Source: Mycobacterium sp. 1465703.0 (lineage in GTDB: Bacteria > Actinomycetota > Actinomycetes > Mycobacteriales > Mycobacteriaceae). From it: a DNA stretch of 59,532 nt. Made by a program: the position numbers and the translations under genes. This document shows positions 16,502 to 24,299 of this stretch, piece after piece. Where the stretch lies: the NCBI RefSeq assembly GCF_001672975.1, contig NZ_LZKU01000127.1, positions 1 to 59,532 on the forward strand, written 5' to 3'. The stretch's first letter is position 1. Each line of letters opens with the position of its first letter. The notes under the pieces were generated by a model that worked only from the letters and a program-made list of their open reading frames with translations, was not told the origin of the DNA and searched no databases.

Positions 16502-17500
16502 ATGGTCGTGACACGAGGAACAGCAATCAGCCCGTCGACCGCGGAAACGCCGGCACTAACAGCGCTCAGTGCACGCGTGCGGCGGCGGGGTGATCGACTG
16601 TTCAAATCGGTGGCCACTGCCGCCGGTTTGACGATCGTGGGGGCGATCCTGATGATCGCCGTGTTCCTGTTGCTGCATGCCGTCCCGTCGTTGCGCGCCA
16701 ACCACGCGAACTTCTTCACCAGCGCCGTGTTCAGCACCACCGATCCGGCCAAGCTCGCGTTCGGCATCCGCGACCTGCTCATGGTCACGGTGCTCAGTTC
16801 GCTCAGCGCGCTGGTGCTGGCCGTGCCGGTCGCGGTCGGTATCGCCGTGTTTCTCACCCAGTACGCGCCCAAGCGGCTGGCACGCCCATTCGGCGCGGTG
16901 GTGGACCTGCTGGCCGCGGTGCCGTCGATCATCTTCGGGTTGTGGGGGATCTTCGTGCTCGCGCCCCAGATCGAGCCGGTGGCGGCGTTGCTCAACCGCC
17001 ACTTGGGCTGGTTGTTCCTGTTCAAACAGGGCAACGTTTCGTTGGCCGGCGGCGGCACCATCTTCACCGCCGGCGTCGTGCTCTCGGTGATGATCCTGCC
17101 GATCATCACCTCCGTCTCGCGCGAAGTCTTCCGGCAGACGCCACACATCCAAATGGAGGCGGCCCAGGCGCTGGGCGCCACCAAGTGGGAAGTGGTGCGG
17201 ATGACCGTGCTGCCGTTCGGGCGCAGCGGTGTGATCGCGGCCTCGATGCTGGGGCTCGGACGTGCGCTTGGGGAGACCGTGGCGGTGCTGATCATCCTGC
17301 GTTCGGCCGCCCGCCCGGGTAACTGGTCGCTGTTCGACGGCGGTTACACGTTCGCCTCGAAGATCGCCTCGGCGGCCGCGGAGTTCAGCGCGCCGCTGCC
17401 CACCGGGGCATACATTTCGGCGGGGTTTGCACTGTTCGTGCTGACGTTCGTCGTCAACGCGCTCGCCCGTGCGGTCGCCGGCGGCAAGGTCAACGGATGA
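16502..17500 (+). CDS. pstC: Phosphate ABC transporter permease PstC
   Basis: A 332-residue inner-membrane permease with about six helices. After the N-terminal helix ([18 protein letters not shown]) come the transporter core and the EAA loop that docks the ATPase ([20 protein letters not shown]). With PstA it forms the phosphate channel. Starts six bases after the pstS stop (GTG 16508 is an alternative start). The counterpart of pstC2 (Rv0929). Confidence 0.95.
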   Translation: MVVTRGTAISPSTAETPALTALSARVRRRGDRLFKSVATAAGLTIVGAILMIAVFLLLHAVPSLRANHANFFTSAVFSTTDPAKLAFGIRDLLMVTVLSSLSALVLAVPVAVGIAVFLTQYAPKRLARPFGAVVDLLAAVPSIIFGLWGIFVLAPQIEPVAALLNRHLGWLFLFKQGNVSLAGGGTIFTAGVVLSVMILPIITSVSREVFRQTPHIQMEAAQALGATKWEVVRMTVLPFGRSGVIAASMLGLGRALGETVAVLIILRSAARPGNWSLFDGGYTFASKIASAAAEFSAPLPTGAYISAGFALFVLTFVVNALARAVAGGKVNG

Positions 17501-17522
17501 CCCGCGATGAGGGGCGGCGCTC

Positions 17523-18425
17523 ATGACCGTCGAAGCGCTTGACCGGCCGGTGAAGGTCGAGGTGTTTCGGCCGCTGAGTTTCCGTCGCCGGATCACCAAC
17601 AACGCCGCGACCATCTTCTTCCTCGGCTCGTTCTGCATCGCGCTGGTGCCGCTGATCTGGGTGCTGGCCATCGTGGGCCAGCGCGGCTGGTACGCCGTCA
17701 CACGTTCGGAATGGTGGACCCACTCGCTGCACGGCGTGCTGCCCGAACAGTTCTCCGGCGGCATCTACCACGCGCTGTACGGCACCCTGGTGCAGGCCGG
17801 GGTGGCCGCCGCCTTGGCCGTGCCGCTGGGTTTGATGACCGCAGTCTTTCTCGTCGAATACGGATCCGGCCGCCTGGTGCGGTTGACGACCTTCATGGTC
17901 GACGTACTCGCCGGAGTGCCCTCGATCGTGGCGGCCTTGTTCATCTTCAGCCTCTGGATCGCCACCCTGGGCTTCCAGCAGAGTTCGTTCGCGGTGTCGC
18001 TTGCCCTGGTCCTGCTGATGTTGCCGGTGGTGGTGCGCTCCAGCGAGGAGATGCTCAGGCTGGTGCCCGACGACCTGCGCGAGGCCAGCTACGCCCTGGG
18101 CGTGTCCAAATGGAAGACGATCGTGCGGATCGTCTTCCCGATCGCGACGCCCGGCATCGTGTCCGGCATCTTGCTGTCCGTCGCGCGAGTGATCGGCGAA
18201 ACCGCGCCGGTGCTGGTGCTGGTCGGTTACAGCCGATCGATCAACGTCGACATCTTCCACGGCAACATGGCGTCACTGCCGCTGCTGATCTACACCGAGC
18301 TGACCAACCCCGAACATGCCGGTTTCCTGCGGATCTGGGGTGCGGCATTGACCCTGATCATCATGGTCGCCGTCATCAACATCATCGCCGCGCTGATCCG
18401 TTTCCTGGCAACCCGCAAGCGCTGA
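17523..18425 (+). CDS. pstA: Phosphate ABC transporter permease PstA
   Basis: A 300-residue partner permease with six helices and an ATPase-docking EAA loop (REASYALGVSKWKTIVRIVF). It ends in a basic RKR. Starts 22 bases after pstC. No pstB ATPase follows: the next gene is ku on the other strand, only 4 bases away. The ATPase must come from elsewhere in the genome (in M. tuberculosis PhoT or PstB). Counterpart of pstA1 (Rv0930) by position after pstC. Confidence 0.94.
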   Translation: MTVEALDRPVKVEVFRPLSFRRRITNNAATIFFLGSFCIALVPLIWVLAIVGQRGWYAVTRSEWWTHSLHGVLPEQFSGGIYHALYGTLVQAGVAAALAVPLGLMTAVFLVEYGSGRLVRLTTFMVDVLAGVPSIVAALFIFSLWIATLGFQQSSFAVSLALVLLMLPVVVRSSEEMLRLVPDDLREASYALGVSKWKTIVRIVFPIATPGIVSGILLSVARVIGETAPVLVLVGYSRSINVDIFHGNMASLPLLIYTELTNPEHAGFLRIWGAALTLIIMVAVINIIAALIRFLATRKR

Positions 18426-18429
18426 CCGG

Positions 18430-19335
18430 TCAGGACTTCGACGACGCTTTCGAGGCCGACTTCCTGGCCGGCGCCTTCTTGGCGGCTGCCTTCTTCGCGG
18501 GGGCCTTCTTGGCCGCGGCCTTCTTCGCGGGTGCCTTTTCGTTACCGGAGCGCGCCTTCACGCTGGCCTCCAGCTTGGCGAGCAGATCGGAGACGTCTTC
18601 GGTCTCGTCCAGCTCCTTGGGCTGCTCCTCGGTGGTAAACGCTTCTCCGCCTTCGAGTTTCGCGTCGACCAGCTCCTGCAGCTGTTCCTGGTAGGTGTCG
18701 TGGTAACGGTCGGGGTTGAAGTCCTCGGCCATCGACTCCACCACTTGACCGGCCATCTTGAGTTCGGCCGGCTTGATCTCGACCTTCTTGTCCAGGATCG
18801 GGAAATCGGGGTCGCGGATCTCGTCGGGCCACAACAAGGTGTGCACCACCATCACGTCGCGCTTGCCGAAGTCCTTGACGCGCAACGCCGCCAGCCGCGT
18901 CTTATTGCGCAGCGTGAAATGAACGATCGCCATCCGGTCCGACTCGGCGAGCGTCTTGGCAAGCAGCACATAGGATTTCGATGACTTGGAGTCCGGTTCC
19001 AGGAAGTAACTGCGGTCGAACAGCATCGGGTCCACCTCGCTTGCCGGCACGAACTCCAGCACTTCGATTTCGCGGCTGCGTTCTTCGGGCAGGGTGGCGA
19101 TGTCGTCGTCGGTGATGATGACCATCTGGCCGTCATCGGATTCGTAGGCCCGGGCGATGTCACGGTATTCGACGACTTCGCCGTCCACCTCGCACACGCG
19201 TTGATACCGGATGCGGCCGTTGTCCTTGGCGTGCACCTGGTGCAACTTGATGTCGTGGTCTTGGGTGGCGCTGTACACCTTGACCGGCACGTTCACCAGC
19301 CCGAACGCGATGGAACCCTTCCAGATGGAGCGCAT
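18430..19335 (-). CDS. ku: DNA end-binding protein Ku (non-homologous end joining)
   Basis: A 301-residue bacterial Ku. The core starts at MRSIWKGSIAFGLVNVPVKV, a typical Ku N-terminus, and forms the ring homodimer that threads onto double-strand ends and recruits LigD. After about residue 270 there is a lysine/alanine/proline tail with repeated AAKKAPAKK units, the usual DNA-binding and sliding-control extension, encoded by short direct DNA repeats (about 18470-18535). I chose ATG 19335; the longer frame adds 20 unrelated residues. In M. tuberculosis ku is directly divergent from ligD; here a polyol operon lies between. Confidence 0.96.
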   Translation of the reverse strand: MRSIWKGSIAFGLVNVPVKVYSATQDHDIKLHQVHAKDNGRIRYQRVCEVDGEVVEYRDIARAYESDDGQMVIITDDDIATLPEERSREIEVLEFVPASEVDPMLFDRSYFLEPDSKSSKSYVLLAKTLAESDRMAIVHFTLRNKTRLAALRVKDFGKRDVMVVHTLLWPDEIRDPDFPILDKKVEIKPAELKMAGQVVESMAEDFNPDRYHDTYQEQLQELVDAKLEGGEAFTTEEQPKELDETEDVSDLLAKLEASVKARSGNEKAPAKKAAAKKAPAKKAAAKKAPARKSASKASSKS

Positions 19336-19444
19336 GTAAGTCAGTATGCCCGCAGGGTCGGTGGCAAAACAGCACGACGGGGCTACGACCTGCAAGTGTC
19401 CGGTTCTGCGCCCCAGGAGCGCCGCCGGACCGGTTGCCTCGCGC

Positions 19445-20353
19445 CTAACGACGCGAAGCCGCTTCCAACGCAGCCCGATCCGGTAGGTCGGCCCCCGCGC
19501 GGGCGACGGTCAGCGCCGCGGATAGACTCGCCGCGTCCAGCGCCGCGGTCAGGGCCTTTATATCGATCGCACGCAACTCGGTGCGCCGGTCGCCGCCCAA
19601 CAATTCCGATCCCCATAGCGCGTCGAGCAGACCGGCCATGAAAGAGTCACCGGCGCCGACGGTGTCGACGACGCGCACCACGCGGGTCGGCACCCGGGCA
19701 ACCCCTGCCGCGCAGAAAGCCACCGCGCCCCGGTCTGCCATCGTCACCGCCACGATGGCGGGACCCAACCGCAGCCATGTTTGCGCGATCTGCTCGGGCG
19801 GGTGAGCGGGGTCGATCCAGCGCAGGTCTTCCTCACTGACTTTCACGATGTCACTGCGTTCGACGAGATGCTCGATGCGGGCGACGGCCGATTCCCGATC
19901 CGCGATCAGCGACGGCCGCACGTTGGGGTCGAACGTGACGGTAGCCGAGACGCGATAGGTATCGATCAACGCCGCGACGGCTAGGCAGCCCGGATCCTGT
20001 ACGGCGGCAATCGATCCGGTATGTACGAAGAGCGGCGGGGCGACCGGTGGCGTTCCGGAGAGGCGCCAGTCCAGATCAAATACATAGTTGGCCGATCCGT
20101 CCGGGGCGATGGTGGTCCGCGCCGTCGCGGTGCGTTCCGCGGCCCGGCTTTCCGAAACGAGTTGCACTCCTGCGGCTTCGACGTAGTCGACGATGCGCCG
20201 GCCATACGAATCGTCGGCGATCGAGGTCAAAAAGTCGATCTCGCGGCCCAGCCGGCCGAGTCCGACGGCGACGTTGAGCGGACTGCCGCCGACGTGCTCG
20301 TCGCTGCCGACGATATCGATCAGCGACTCGCCGATCACCAACCCGCGGGTCAT
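19445..20353 (-). CDS. PfkB-family sugar kinase (fructokinase-like)
   Basis: A 302-residue ribokinase-fold kinase. GGSPLNVAVGLGRLG near residues 22-36 is the sugar-binding start, and DTVGAGDSFMAG contains the anion hole and catalytic base D236. It would phosphorylate a ketose such as fructose, using ATP. Its ATG overlaps the upstream dehydrogenase stop (ATGA). With the two polyol dehydrogenases the logical route is polyol to ketose to ketose phosphate. Last gene of the operon. Confidence 0.88.
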   Translation of the reverse strand: MTRGLVIGESLIDIVGSDEHVGGSPLNVAVGLGRLGREIDFLTSIADDSYGRRIVDYVEAAGVQLVSESRAAERTATARTTIAPDGSANYVFDLDWRLSGTPPVAPPLFVHTGSIAAVQDPGCLAVAALIDTYRVSATVTFDPNVRPSLIADRESAVARIEHLVERSDIVKVSEEDLRWIDPAHPPEQIAQTWLRLGPAIVAVTMADRGAVAFCAAGVARVPTRVVRVVDTVGAGDSFMAGLLDALWGSELLGGDRRTELRAIDIKALTAALDAASLSAALTVARAGADLPDRAALEAASRR

Positions 20354-21762
20354 CTCACCAAAGCCTCCAGTGTCGCCCGAGCTCCGTTGGCGTGCAACGA
20401 ATCCAGCGTCCAGCTGTATGCCTGGACGAAACGTGGCTGATGCGCCAAATCCCCGAACAGCGCCGCGATCTCGATGAAGGCGGTGGGATTCTCGTACTGC
20501 GACCGGGCGATCGGGATGAGCGAGTCCGCGAGCTGATCAATCACCTCGTACGGCCGCCCCCATTCGTCGGTGCCCTCGGCGTAGCGGGCCCAGCTCGCCA
20601 CCACCGCCGCCGCAAGCCGGACGGACCCGTCGCCGGCCAGGTTGTCGCAAATCACCGGAATAAGCCACTTGGGAATGCGATCCGAACTGAAGGCGCACAA
20701 CCGGGCGACGGTGTCGCGCACACCCGGATTGGCGAACCTCTCGATCAGCGTTCGGCTGAACTCGTGCAGGTCGATGCCGGGCACCGGTGGCAGGGTCGGG
20801 ATGGCCTCGGATTCGAAATAGGCAAGCAAGAATTCGGCGAACAGGGGATCACTCGCCGCCTGGTGAACGAACTCGAATCCGCACAGGTGAGCGAAGTAGG
20901 CCAGACACTGATGCCCCGCGTTGAGCAGCCGCAACTTCATCAGCTCATACGGGGCGACGTCGTCGACCAGCAGCACGCCCGCCCGCTCCAGCGGAGGTCT
21001 GCCGTCGGCGAACCTGTCTTCGAGCACCCAGGCCGCAAACGGCTCGGCCACCACCGGCCATCGGTCGTTGATCCCGAAGTCGCGCTGCACTTCTTGGGCC
21101 ATCTGCACGGTCGTCGCCGGGGTGATCCGGTCGACCATCGAATTCGGGAACTCGACGTGCTCGCCCACCCACTCGGCGAGATCGGCGTCTCGGCTCTCGG
21201 CATTCGCTAGCACGGCCCGCCGCGCGATCTCACCGTTGTTCTCGATGTTGTCGCACGACACGATGGTCGGCGCGGCGATCCCGCGACGGCGGCGCCGGTC
21301 CAATGCCTCGACGATCAACGCGAACGCGGGCCCGTCCGGGTCGCGATAACCACCCTCGGTGATGGTCAGCGAAATGATCCTGGTGGACGGCGCGACCAGC
21401 ACTTGCAACGCTGCCTCCGGATCGTCGGGCGCGTAACGGTAGTCGATGATCGAGCCAATGACGTGGGCGTCGCGGCTGCCGTCCGGTTTCTCCAGAATCA
21501 GCGTGTAGAGCCCGTCCTGATCGGTCAGGACATCGCGCATCGTCCAGTCGGCCGGCATCACGCCGATTCCGCAGATGCCCCAGTCGCGGGCCAGACCGGC
21601 TTGCAGCAGCCGGTCGATGTACATGGCCTGATGCGCGCGGTGAAAGTGGCCGGCGCCGATATGCGCGATGCCGACGGTCACGCTGCTGCGGTCATAGGTG
21701 GGTGCTTCAATCGGCAGGCTGCTCAGCGCTGCATTGTTCAAATTGATGTCGCCAGCCACCAT
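20350..21762 (-). CDS. Mannitol-dehydrogenase-family polyol dehydrogenase (copy 1)
   Basis: A 470-residue long-chain polyol dehydrogenase. N-terminal GIAHIGAGHFHRAHQAMY is the NAD-binding loop of the family, and the catalytic K-x4-N-x2-H motif is intact (K276, N281, H284). It oxidises a sugar alcohol (mannitol, sorbitol or arabitol type) to a ketose with NAD+. GGAGGAG eight bases before ATG 21762 fixes the start. It follows the HAD gene by 34 bases and overlaps the kinase gene by four. Confidence 0.9.
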   Translation of the reverse strand: MVAGDINLNNAALSSLPIEAPTYDRSSVTVGIAHIGAGHFHRAHQAMYIDRLLQAGLARDWGICGIGVMPADWTMRDVLTDQDGLYTLILEKPDGSRDAHVIGSIIDYRYAPDDPEAALQVLVAPSTRIISLTITEGGYRDPDGPAFALIVEALDRRRRRGIAAPTIVSCDNIENNGEIARRAVLANAESRDADLAEWVGEHVEFPNSMVDRITPATTVQMAQEVQRDFGINDRWPVVAEPFAAWVLEDRFADGRPPLERAGVLLVDDVAPYELMKLRLLNAGHQCLAYFAHLCGFEFVHQAASDPLFAEFLLAYFESEAIPTLPPVPGIDLHEFSRTLIERFANPGVRDTVARLCAFSSDRIPKWLIPVICDNLAGDGSVRLAAAVVASWARYAEGTDEWGRPYEVIDQLADSLIPIARSQYENPTAFIEIAALFGDLAHQPRFVQAYSWTLDSLHANGARATLEALVR

Positions 21763-21796
21763 TGGCCAACTCCTCCCCGAGCGACGGCCCGGATCG

Positions 21797-22654
21797 TTAC
21801 CGGGCTCGGGAACCTCCGGTCGGCATGGCCGATAACAACAGAACATCAGCGAGAGCCCGCCATGAATCAGTGATTGCGACCGCACCGGCGTCAATCAATT
21901 CTGCACGGCGGCACTCCCGTTCGTCAGGCAGTACGAACATCAGGTTGCCGACCGTGGCATAGCCGGCCGCGACCGCCGAACGCACACCGGCCACGGAGTC
22001 TTCGATGGCCAGCCCTTGTTCCGCTGCCACACCCAATACCTGACCGGAATGCAGATACACCGCCGGGTCGGGTTTGCTTGTCGGCACCGGAAGAGAGTCC
22101 TCCGCGCTGAAGGTCGCGGCCTCCGATATGAGCGAGTCGAGGCCGGTGGCGGCAAAGCAGGCACGCAGCCGTCTGGTGGCGCTCGAGCTCACGGCGGCCA
22201 GCGCATAGCGCGACGCGAGGTCGCGCAACGGTTCCAGCACCTGCGGATCGGGCTTCAGCGTGACAGCCAGATGAGCGGTGACTCGCTCGCGCTCGTCAAG
22301 CACCCACTTCTCGAGTTCATCCGCGGACAACGCGTTGCCACTGGCCAACTCGCCGGCCGAGGCGATCACCGCTGCGGGACGGCCCTGAGTCAGCGCCTTA
22401 TCCATCGGCACTTCGCACTGCACCGCCAGGTCGAGAGCGGTGTTGCGGAAATTCTTCCCAACGGCCCGCTTACGCAACTCCTCTGAACTCAGCGGAGCGG
22501 TCACGCCGAACCTGGCCAGGAAACGATTCGTCACCTCGGTCGAGGCGTCGAACGCCGGCCGCTCCGACCCGAACAGATTGTCATCTGCGTCGCAGAGCAG
22601 CGTAGTGATGGGCGCCGGGTCGAATCCGCGGACGAAGGTCAAGGCCTCGGTCAT
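21797..22654 (-). CDS. HAD-superfamily phosphatase with variant nucleophile motif
   Basis: A 285-residue HAD phosphatase with a helical cap (about residues 40-130). Motif I reads LCDADDNLF: nucleophile D22 and acid/base D24 are kept, but the usual Gly-Thr/Val after them is Asp-Asn. Motif II is SSSATRRL, motif III the lysine in TSKPDPAVY, motif IV IEDSVAGVRSAVAAG. Closest in style to beta-phosphoglucomutase/sugar-phosphate phosphatases. Start overlaps the upstream dehydrogenase stop (ATGA). It would dephosphorylate a sugar or polyol phosphate in this pathway. Confidence 0.8.
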   Translation of the reverse strand: MTEALTFVRGFDPAPITTLLCDADDNLFGSERPAFDASTEVTNRFLARFGVTAPLSSEELRKRAVGKNFRNTALDLAVQCEVPMDKALTQGRPAAVIASAGELASGNALSADELEKWVLDERERVTAHLAVTLKPDPQVLEPLRDLASRYALAAVSSSATRRLRACFAATGLDSLISEAATFSAEDSLPVPTSKPDPAVYLHSGQVLGVAAEQGLAIEDSVAGVRSAVAAGYATVGNLMFVLPDERECRRAELIDAGAVAITDSWRALADVLLLSAMPTGGSRAR

Positions 22655-24171
22655 CGTGCCACCAACTCCCGCTCGTCATTGCGCATCGCGTCGTGCAGCG
22701 TGGGCACCACACCGCGTTCGTCGATATCGGCAATCATGCCGCGCAGCCGCTCCGCGAAACCGGGAACCGCGCGAACCTCGGCGAACATCTCATGACTGAG
22801 CAGCGGATCCGGGTTGCTGCCGGCCATGTTGGCAAGCCTGGCCACCGGTATCGCCTGCGAGTCTTCGAGGCGGAGCTGTCGTCCGTTGAGGTCGTGGCCG
22901 CGCATGTAGCGGGCCCACCCGGCGACCGCCAACATCAGCAGCGTGTGCGGCCGGCCCTGTTCGATCGCCTCCTGCAGCGAGGGCAGCACAAACGTCGCGA
23001 TCTTGCTGGTTCCCCGCCGGGCCAGCCGCGACAACTGATCACTCATTCGGTGATTGCTGAGCCGATCGAGCAAGGTGCCCCGGTACTCAGGTGTGTTCAT
23101 TCCGGGAACTGCGGGCAGCAGCGGCTGAATTTCGTCCCGAAGCAGCGTCTCGACGTAGTCGAAGATGATGTGGTCCCGCATCGCTTCGTCGGTGCGCTGG
23201 TAGCCGGCCAGGATGGCCAAGCATGCGAGCGCGATATGGGTTCCGTTGAGCAGACGGGTCTTGATCAACTTGTGGTCGCTGACATCGGCAACGAATTCGG
23301 CTCCCACCTCGTCGAGCGGCGGCCGCCCATTGCTGAAGGAATCCTCGATCACCCATTGGCTATGCGGCTCGGTCACGACCGGCCACTTGTCGGCGACGCC
23401 GAAGGTCTGCTCGACGAACTTGCGCTCCGACTTCGTGGTTTGCGGGGTGATGCGGTCGACCATGGTCGACGGGAATGCGACATTCGTGTCGATCCAGCGG
23501 GCGAGCGCGGGGTCCTTCAATGCGGCGAACGACACCAGCGCGGTTCGGGCCGGCTGGGTGTCGCCGGGAACGTTGTCGCAGCAGAGCACGGTGAATGGCG
23601 CCACGCCAGCGCGGCGACGCCGGTCGAGAGCCTCGGCCAGATATCCCCACGCCGTGGCGTAGCCGTCGGAAGCGACCAGGTCGGCTCGCACGTCGGGGTG
23701 GTCGGCGTCGAACTCGTCAGTGACCGGGTTCAGGAAGTATCCGTTGTCGGTGATGGTCAGGCTGACTATGCGGGTTTGGGGATCTGCCAGCGCGGCACGG
23801 ACAGCTGCGCCGTCATTGGGCGCGTAATGAACGGAGCCGATCGAGCCGACCACGCGGGCGGTCTGACGGTCGTGGCCGCGCTGTACCACGGTGTACAGCC
23901 CGTCTTGGGCCGATAGCAGATGTTTGACGTCGGGAGAATGGAGACTGACGCTGGTCACGCCCCAATGTCCCGAGATGCCCGTGCGGGCGAGGTCGTCGAA
24001 GTAGACGGCTTGATGTGCGCGGTGAAAGTTGCCCGCCCCGATGTGGACGACGCCTCGGCCGAGGGCCGACCGGTCATAGGTTGGAATATCGATTCGGTGG
24101 GAATGCAGTCGTAGGGTCGCGTTACTGAGGGGGACGCCACTTTTTGGACGCCATGGGATTACATTGCGCAT
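22651..24171 (-). CDS. Mannitol-dehydrogenase-family polyol dehydrogenase (copy 2)
   Basis: A 506-residue long-chain polyol dehydrogenase with RGVVHIGAGNFHRAHQAVY (NAD site) and K304-x4-N309-x2-H312 (catalytic). It is clearly diverged from copy 1, so the two probably use different polyols or different stereo-centres. First gene of the leftward operon, divergent from ligD across 128 bp. No transporter or regulator gene is adjacent. Confidence 0.9.
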   Translation of the reverse strand: MRNVIPWRPKSGVPLSNATLRLHSHRIDIPTYDRSALGRGVVHIGAGNFHRAHQAVYFDDLARTGISGHWGVTSVSLHSPDVKHLLSAQDGLYTVVQRGHDRQTARVVGSIGSVHYAPNDGAAVRAALADPQTRIVSLTITDNGYFLNPVTDEFDADHPDVRADLVASDGYATAWGYLAEALDRRRRAGVAPFTVLCCDNVPGDTQPARTALVSFAALKDPALARWIDTNVAFPSTMVDRITPQTTKSERKFVEQTFGVADKWPVVTEPHSQWVIEDSFSNGRPPLDEVGAEFVADVSDHKLIKTRLLNGTHIALACLAILAGYQRTDEAMRDHIIFDYVETLLRDEIQPLLPAVPGMNTPEYRGTLLDRLSNHRMSDQLSRLARRGTSKIATFVLPSLQEAIEQGRPHTLLMLAVAGWARYMRGHDLNGRQLRLEDSQAIPVARLANMAGSNPDPLLSHEMFAEVRAVPGFAERLRGMIADIDERGVVPTLHDAMRNDERELVAR

Positions 24172-24220
24172 CAGTGTCCGGTGCCCGAGGGGGGCGGAGG
24201 CCTAAACGTCTTCGTGGCCG

Positions 24221-24248
24221 ATGTCACAACAATTGACGTCGACGACAT
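24221..24248. promoter_or_regulatory. Weak inverted repeat in the polyol-operon/ligD divergent promoter
   Basis: ATGTC at 24221-24225 and GACAT at 24244-24248 bracket an A/T-richer stretch with a GACGTC palindrome, in the only sequence that can control both the polyol operon and ligD. Candidate operator only. Confidence 0.25.
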
Positions 24249-24299
24249 AATTCCAGGTCGGAACGGATTATCGCAGCTCAACCGCGTAAGTTGGCTGCT

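Noticed and set aside
18470..18535. Short direct repeats as a mobile element
   Set aside because: They encode the Lys/Ala/Pro tail of Ku, a normal family feature.
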